This document shows, in pieces, positions 14,589 through 17,917 of a DNA stretch of 17,917 nt. Each line of letters opens with the position of its first letter. The first letter of the stretch is position 1. The DNA comes from an uncultured Erysipelotrichaceae bacterium (GTDB taxonomy: Bacteria; Bacillota_I; Bacilli_A; RF39; UBA660). The stretch is from NCBI GenBank assembly GCA_902797105.1, contig CADBRL010000098.1:1-17917 (forward strand), given 5' to 3'. The notes beneath the pieces are model-generated. The model searched no databases. It saw nothing but the letters and a program-made list of their open reading frames with translations, and had not been told where the DNA came from. Both the position numbers and the translations under genes were made by a program.

Positions 14589-16208
14589 TTATTCAAAAGC
14601 TTTTATATAACTTATTTCAGGAAAATTAGTAGTTAAGACTTTTTTTAGATAATTCATTTTGTTATTTAAGTTTGGATATTCTTCATAATTTTTACATGCA
14701 CAAATGCTTTCAAAAAGCCGTGCTCTATCTTCCATTTCATTCGTTCTAGCATAGTTATCCACAAAATATATTTCATCTTTAAATTTACCAGTTTTTAAAA
14801 CATCTTTATACAAAACATTCGGATAATAAACATTTTGATATGTGAAATATTCTGGGTTCAAACTATTCCAATCATATAAAAAATCTTTAAGTTTAAGGTG
14901 TGCATCTATAATGTGCATAGTTTCATGTGCTAGTATGTTAAGTAAATTATCTTTGGAATTAAGTTTAATTATTATTACATATTCATTATTTTTAACAAAT
15001 GATAAACCCACTACATCCGTTTGGCTACTTTCAAGTTCTCCACCAGTTATGTCATAAGCAAAATATATATTTAAGCCTTTCATATCATACTCATAAAACC
15101 TTTGAAAAAATGCTTTGTTAAATATAAGAAGATAATCTTCAAGGTAACTTAAGGCATCTATAATATCATTGTAATTGTTTACTTCAGTTATGTTGTAGTC
15201 TTTATGCATGATATTAACACTTTCTTTTAGGTTTACATTTATACCATAATTTTCTTTTATTTCTGTAATTTTATTGCTTATATAATTATTTTCAAATAAA
15301 TTGTCTTTATTTATATTTTCTTCAGTATCATAAACATCATAAACATATATTGTTTTATCTGTAAACACATATAGTTTATTTTCGTAAACTTTAATACTTT
15401 TGACATTTTCTTTAACCTTATATATATCTATTCTGGTAGTTTTACTTTTTTCATATAGATTATAAACATCTATTTCTTTGTTTTCTAATACATATAAATT
15501 GTATTCATTTTTACTTAGGTGTATTATTTTACTTGTTAAATTTTCAGTAGGACTTTTAAATTCTTTGTAATCATTATTTGTATTATATATTTTTATTTTA
15601 TCATTAGTATATGTAAATACTCCTTTTTCATAAATATCATAATTTTTAATGTTTTCTTCTTTTAAAATAGTTTCTTTGTATAAATTTATTTTTTCTGTAA
15701 TACTATCTTTTCTAATAAGTAAACATTTTAAATTACAAATGCTGTCAATTACTTCAGGATATTCATTAAAATTATTTTCATATATGCTTGATTTCACAGC
15801 ATAGTCATTTTCAGTGATTAGCTCTCTTTCTTCTAAAAGCTCTAGGTATATATTATATACACTTATTTTACTTTTGTCTTTACAAACCATATACTGATTA
15901 CTATTATCATTTTTTAAGTTGCATGACATATTGATATTTTTAGTATAAATATTTTCTTTTTTATTCGTAGTATCTATTTCTTTAAGTAAATAGTCATTAT
16001 TATTTTTGTATAGCAAGTACATTTTATTATTGTTTATAACACTATTTATAAATGTGTATTCATCTATATTTAAAGGATAGTCTTCGAAGGAATAAATACT
16101 TTTGGTTACATCATCAGAATTATAATCTTCATATATTTTAAATCCAAGCATGACAAGAAGCATTATTATTAAAATTAAAAGTAATGTTAGAGTAGTATTT
16201 TTCTTCAT
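14589..16208 (-). CDS. Membrane-anchored zinc metallopeptidase (HExxH) with beta-propeller-like ectodomain
   Basis: 539 residues from ATG 16208 (GGAG 9 nt upstream; an in-frame ATG 33 nt earlier has no SD). Residues about 5-25 are a TM anchor or signal (TLTLLLILIIMLLVMLGF), so the rest is outside. Residues ~40-310 contain at least five short repeats of the form K/T-I-x-V/I-Y-N/D-x-Y (KISVYNIY, KIKIYN, EIDVYNLY, RIDIYK, TIYVYDVY), suggesting a blade-built propeller. The C-terminal ~190 residues are a peptidase: HETMH at 428-432, then 'YARTNEMEDRARLFESI' (487-503). Its Glu is a likely third zinc ligand (gluzincin style), as in lipoprotein-type putative zinc peptidases and, more remotely, lethal-factor-like domains. 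Substrate unknown. Flanked by mazEF and the Rpn cluster but not co-transcribed with either on visible evidence. Confidence 0.8.
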   Translation of the reverse strand: MKKNTTLTLLLILIIMLLVMLGFKIYEDYNSDDVTKSIYSFEDYPLNIDEYTFINSVINNNKMYLLYKNNNDYLLKEIDTTNKKENIYTKNINMSCNLKNDNSNQYMVCKDKSKISVYNIYLELLEERELITENDYAVKSSIYENNFNEYPEVIDSICNLKCLLIRKDSITEKINLYKETILKEENIKNYDIYEKGVFTYTNDKIKIYNTNNDYKEFKSPTENLTSKIIHLSKNEYNLYVLENKEIDVYNLYEKSKTTRIDIYKVKENVKSIKVYENKLYVFTDKTIYVYDVYDTEENINKDNLFENNYISNKITEIKENYGINVNLKESVNIMHKDYNITEVNNYNDIIDALSYLEDYLLIFNKAFFQRFYEYDMKGLNIYFAYDITGGELESSQTDVVGLSFVKNNEYVIIIKLNSKDNLLNILAHETMHIIDAHLKLKDFLYDWNSLNPEYFTYQNVYYPNVLYKDVLKTGKFKDEIYFVDNYARTNEMEDRARLFESICACKNYEEYPNLNNKMNYLKKVLTTNFPEISYIKAFE

Positions 16209-16272
16209 ACAGGTCAACTCCATGTAAATATATTTTAACATAAAATTTTTATAAAAGCTTAAATTTTAACTT

Positions 16273-16302
16273 AAAAAGAAGAATTATTTTAATTCTTCTT
16301 TT
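16273..16302 (-). terminator. Terminator overlapping the end of the first Rpn C-domain gene
   Basis: 12-bp perfect stem (16291-16302 with 16274-16285), 5-nt loop, T-rich 3' side. The stem encodes the final KEEL residues and the stop codon begins in the loop region. The same arrangement recurs in the other two units. Confidence 0.7.
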
Positions 16303-16538
16303 AATTTTTCAACTTCATCAAGTGATAATTCGGTGATTTCACTGATATCATTGACGTTGTAGTTTTTCTTAAGCATCGCTTTGGCAACCTCAATAGCTTT
16401 TTGTTTTATACCACGTTCTATGCCATCTTCAAATGTTTCTTGTTTTTCATTACCATCAAATATAACATCTCTATTATATCTAAGTAGATTATCAAAGTCA
16501 TCTGAACTATTTTTTACTTCACGTATTATTTCAGCCAT
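16284..16538 (-). CDS. Stand-alone Rpn C-terminal-domain protein (copy 1), candidate antitoxin
   Basis: 84 residues matching only the C-terminal domain of the full-length Rpn-family protein at 16940. The first ~55 residues are nearly identical (REVKNSSDDFDNLLRYNRDV, VIFDGNEKQE, FEDGIERG). The tail differs (NYNVNDISEITELSLDEVEKL), an HTH-like helix pair common at the end of Rpn/PDDEXK-family proteins. It has no nuclease residues. The ATG at 16538 corresponds exactly to the internal Met202 of the full-length gene and has GGTGATGA in front. It has its own promoter and terminator. Codons look intact, so I call a gene rather than debris. By analogy with RpnS it may bind and inhibit the full-length protein; it could instead be a remnant. 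Confidence 0.7.
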   Translation of the reverse strand: MAEIIREVKNSSDDFDNLLRYNRDVIFDGNEKQETFEDGIERGIKQKAIEVAKAMLKKNYNVNDISEITELSLDEVEKLKEELK

Positions 16539-16554
16539 AAATCATCACCATTAA

Positions 16555-16583
16555 AGTATACTATAAATATCGCACCGAATCAA
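16555..16583 (-). promoter_or_regulatory. Promoter of Rpn C-domain copy 1
   Basis: TTGATT (16578-16583), 17 bp, TATACT (16555-16560). The same boxes and spacing are found before copy 2. The predicted start is within ~10 nt of the ATG, so the leader is very short and the SD would be near the 5' end. Confidence 0.65.
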
Positions 16584-16600
16584 GTGCTATCTTGTTGCTA

Positions 16601-16629
16601 AAAATAAGAATTATTTCAATTCTTCTTTT
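16601..16629 (-). terminator. Terminator overlapping the end of Rpn C-domain copy 2
   Basis: 12-nt arms (16618-16629 and 16601-16612) with one mismatch and a 5-nt loop; equivalent in position to the terminators of the other units. Confidence 0.6.
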
Positions 16630-16865
16630 AATTTTTCAACTTGGTTAAGTGATAATTTAGTAACTCTACAAATTAAATCTACATCGCAATTTTCTTGAAG
16701 CATCGCTTTGGCAACATCAATAGCTTTTTGTTTTATACCACGTTCTACGCCATCTTCAAACGCTTCTTCTTTTTCATTACCATCAAATATAACATCTCTA
16801 TTATATCTAAGCAAATTATCAAAGTCATCTGAACTATTTTTTACTTCACGTGTTATTTTAGCCAT
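16611..16865 (-). CDS. Stand-alone Rpn C-terminal-domain protein (copy 2), candidate antitoxin
   Basis: 84 residues from ATG 16865, the same length as copy 1. It is nearly identical to the full-length gene's C-terminal domain throughout, including the tail 'VDLICRVTKLSLNQVEKLKE'. It lacks the ~9-residue KKGYKLG insertion after GIERG that the full-length protein has. Leader codons still read N-G-D-E-F before the Met, mirroring D-G-D-D-F of the parent gene, so the leader descends from coding sequence and preserves GGTGATGA as SD. An in-frame ATG at 16892 lies upstream of the -10 box and cannot be on the transcript. Presumed role as for copy 1: an inhibitor or partner of the full-length nuclease. 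Function inferred. Confidence 0.72.
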   Translation of the reverse strand: MAKITREVKNSSDDFDNLLRYNRDVIFDGNEKEEAFEDGVERGIKQKAIDVAKAMLQENCDVDLICRVTKLSLNQVEKLKEELK

Positions 16866-16883
16866 AAATTCATCACCGTTTAA

Positions 16884-16912
16884 AGTATACAATAAATTTC
16901 ATACCAAATCAA
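16884..16912 (-). promoter_or_regulatory. Promoter of Rpn C-domain copy 2
   Basis: TTGATT (16907-16912), 17 bp, TATACT (16884-16889), identical in boxes and spacing to copy 1 although the spacer sequence has diverged. Conservation of boxes over spacer supports function. Confidence 0.68.
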
Positions 16913-16929
16913 GTGTTATCTTGTAGCTA

Positions 16930-16958
16930 AAAAGAAGAATTATTTCAATTCTTCTTTT
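16930..16958 (-). terminator. Terminator overlapping the end of the full-length Rpn gene
   Basis: Perfect 12-bp stem (16947-16958 with 16930-16941), 5-nt loop, T-rich 3' side. The stop codon lies at the loop. Confidence 0.7.
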
Positions 16959-17218
16959 AATCTTTCAATTTGGTTAAGTGATAATTTTGTAACTCTACAA
17001 ATTAAATCTACATTGCAATTTTCTTGAAGCATCGCTTTGGCATCTTCAATAGCCTTTTGTTCAACACCTAGCTTATAACCTTTTTTAACTCCACGTTCTA
17101 TGCCATCTTCAAATGCTTCTTGTTTTTCATTACCATCAAATATAACATCTCTGTTATACCTAAGCAAATTATCAAAGTCATCTGAACTATTTTTTACTTC
17201 GCGTATTATTTTAGCCAT
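16940..17218 (-). other. Candidate internal in-frame gene (RpnS-like, 92 aa) inside the Rpn gene
   Basis: Inside the full-length gene an ATG at 17218 (Met202) is preceded by GGTGATGATTTT, six bases complementary to the 16S rRNA 3' end at workable spacing. Translation from here would give the C-terminal domain alone, starting MAKIIREVKNSSDDF. Both stand-alone copies start at this Met with the same SD. In E. coli rpn genes an internal start yields a small antitoxin of this kind; here it is inference from layout and copies. Confidence 0.55.
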
Positions 17219-17821
17219 AAAATCATCACCATCATATACTTTTTTTATTAATCTTTCGTCATCACTAACTAAAAGATATAATAATTTTTCTAAAGACTCA
17301 TCGTCTTTCATAAGTTTAGTATAATCCATATCGAGAATTTTTGCAAGATTTATGTCGTAGATTTCGAAAAATGAATGTATTTCTTCGTACGTTTTATCAT
17401 CTAAAAGTCTACTTCTAACTACAAATCTATCATCATTTGTAACGCTATATGTATTTAGATTTATCTGATAGACTTTCTTAAACTTCTTACTATAGTCTTC
17501 AGAATTTCTAGTCTGTCTTAAAACTAAATGACAAACATACATATTGTTCTTTCGTTCATTTTTCCTACTTCTTACACTATTTACTTCAACATTAACAATC
17601 ATTTCATTACTTTCTAGTGCTACATCAACTTCACTATTTACAGAATTTTCATTTGCACTTACATCTGGATGAATTAAAGTAAATGTTACATCTTCTTCAG
17701 AAATATTTAAAACCTTACATACAATTTTGCCTAAATATTTAAGTCCATCTTCAGTTGAAGTAAATATCTTCTTGACAATACTATCTCTGGCATTGATTTT
17801 CTTGATTTCTAATCTTTGCAT
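16940..17821 (-). CDS. Rpn family / PD-(D/E)XK nuclease-family protein (annotated elsewhere as 'transposase')
   Basis: 293 residues from ATG 17821 (AGGAGG 9 nt upstream; an in-frame ATG at 17857 lies over the -10 box). The N-terminal ~200 residues are the Rpn/PDDEXK_2 nuclease domain. 'ARDSIVKKIFTS' opens it. SEVDVALES gives the metal-binding Asp66. 'IVNVEVN' gives Glu79 with Asn81 where relatives have Gln or Lys. 'KNNMYVCHLVLRQ' and 'DYSKKFKKVYQINLNTY' complete the core. From Met202 comes the variable C-terminal domain, with repeated GxERG/GYKLG turns and a tail that looks HTH-like. Rpn proteins are DNA endonucleases linked to growth inhibition and phage defence; transposition is not supported here (no ends, no target duplication). 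It has its own promoter and terminator. The Asn for Gln/Lys leaves activity uncertain. Confidence 0.85.
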   Translation of the reverse strand: MQRLEIKKINARDSIVKKIFTSTEDGLKYLGKIVCKVLNISEEDVTFTLIHPDVSANENSVNSEVDVALESNEMIVNVEVNSVRSRKNERKNNMYVCHLVLRQTRNSEDYSKKFKKVYQINLNTYSVTNDDRFVVRSRLLDDKTYEEIHSFFEIYDINLAKILDMDYTKLMKDDESLEKLLYLLVSDDERLIKKVYDGDDFMAKIIREVKNSSDDFDNLLRYNRDVIFDGNEKQEAFEDGIERGVKKGYKLGVEQKAIEDAKAMLQENCNVDLICRVTKLSLNQIERLKEELK

Positions 17822-17848
17822 GAGTAGGTTCCTCCTTTCAAAGACGCT

Positions 17849-17876
17849 ATTATACATACATTTTTACCACTTTCAA
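17849..17876 (-). promoter_or_regulatory. Promoter of the full-length Rpn gene
   Basis: TTGAAA (17871-17876), 16-bp spacer, TATAAT (17849-17854). A start near 17842 gives a ~20-nt leader with AAAGGAGG. It differs from the TTGATT/TATACT promoters of the stand-alone copies, so the two kinds of product could be set independently. Confidence 0.7.
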
Positions 17877-17917
17877 GGCTTTCGACAAAACCTCTCATGG
17901 TTCGACACACCATTTTG

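Larger units (their letters stand above)
16273..17231 (-). repeat. Three tandem copies of an Rpn C-terminal module (~328-bp unit)
   Basis: Units begin at about 16273, 16601 and 16930; the common motif AATTCTTCTTTT recurs at 16291, 16618 and 16947 (spacing 327 and 329). Units 1 and 2 match over ORF, leader, promoter and terminator. Unit 3, the end of the full-length gene, matches up to the internal SD (about 17231) and then continues as coding sequence instead of promoter. Confidence 0.9.

Noticed and set aside
14562..14591. Terminator after the metallopeptidase gene
   Set aside because: AAAATTT and AAATTTT arms occur but the stem is short, purely A/T and lacks a proper T-tract after it; not strong enough to list.
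16866..16892. Nine-codon N-terminal extension of Rpn C-domain copy 2 from ATG 16892
   Set aside because: That ATG lies upstream of the -10 box and would not be on the transcript; the SD and homology point to 16865.
16273..17231. CRISPR-like or satellite repeat array
   Set aside because: Units are ~328 bp, contain an ORF with promoter and terminator, and number only three. This is a tandem gene duplication.
16940..17821. Transposase of an insertion sequence
   Set aside because: Rpn-family proteins are often labelled transposase, but no terminal inverted repeats, target duplication or DDE motif are visible, and the neighbouring repeats are C-domain gene copies with promoters.
17809..17913. 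34-codon minus-strand ORF starting at 17913
   Set aside because: It runs across the -35, -10 and SD of the Rpn gene in another frame and ends inside it. No SD of its own was seen, though its start is near the window edge.
1..17917. Mycoplasma-type genetic code (TGA = Trp)
   Set aside because: Trp is encoded by TGG in conserved sites and TGA ends dacA and gltX at conserved lengths, so the standard bacterial code applies.

Overview
The window is very AT-rich, and all but one of its genes lie on the minus strand. Protein families, AGGAGG-type ribosome binding sites, sigma-A-like promoters and TGA used as a stop (standard bacterial code) fit a low-GC Bacillota, probably a walled, gut-type Bacilli lineage near the RF39/Erysipelotrichia/Acholeplasma branch. 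That placement is inference. Cell-wall genes (uppS, a DacA-type carboxypeptidase) argue against a wall-less mollicute.

Layout, in minus-strand transcription order (right to left). (1) 17917-16273: a full-length Rpn / PD-(D/E)XK-nuclease-family gene (16940-17821), followed by two 84-codon genes (16611-16865, 16284-16538). These repeat only its C-terminal domain, and each has its own promoter, SD and terminator. (2) 16208-14589: a membrane-anchored zinc metallopeptidase with a propeller-like ectodomain. (3) 14511-8839: a tightly packed run of mazE, mazF, gltX, a small membrane protein, cysS, dacA and uppS, with 4-nt and 1-nt overlaps and only one obvious promoter, in front of mazE. It ends at a terminator shared with the one plus-strand gene (8072-8809, a tail-anchored protein of unknown function). 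(4) 7852-4489: ssb, a degenerate NodB-like exported protein, an RNase J paralogue with an eroded active site, and a small helical protein whose SD sits in a hairpin. (5) 4411-3848: a coiled-coil membrane protein with a strong promoter. (6) 3751-833: ackA, nrnA, recX. (7) 780-1: the start of an exported protein running off the window. No intergenic gap exceeds about 220 bp, and no rRNA, tRNA, CRISPR array or insertion sequence was seen.

Most of the window is housekeeping: RNA decay, ssDNA binding, acetate/ATP metabolism, Glu and Cys tRNA charging and wall synthesis. The most promising system is at the right end. The Rpn gene contains a well-formed internal SD and ATG at codon 202 that would release the C-terminal domain alone. 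The two downstream genes begin at exactly that Met and keep the same GGTGAT SD. This is the layout expected for a gene-within-gene toxin-antitoxin of the Rpn type, in which the intragenic antitoxin has been copied out twice as independent genes. Second-tier observations are the inactive-looking RNase J, a promoter nested in a terminator hairpin, a hairpin that hides an SD, and a toxin-antitoxin promoter that appears to feed two aminoacyl-tRNA synthetase genes.
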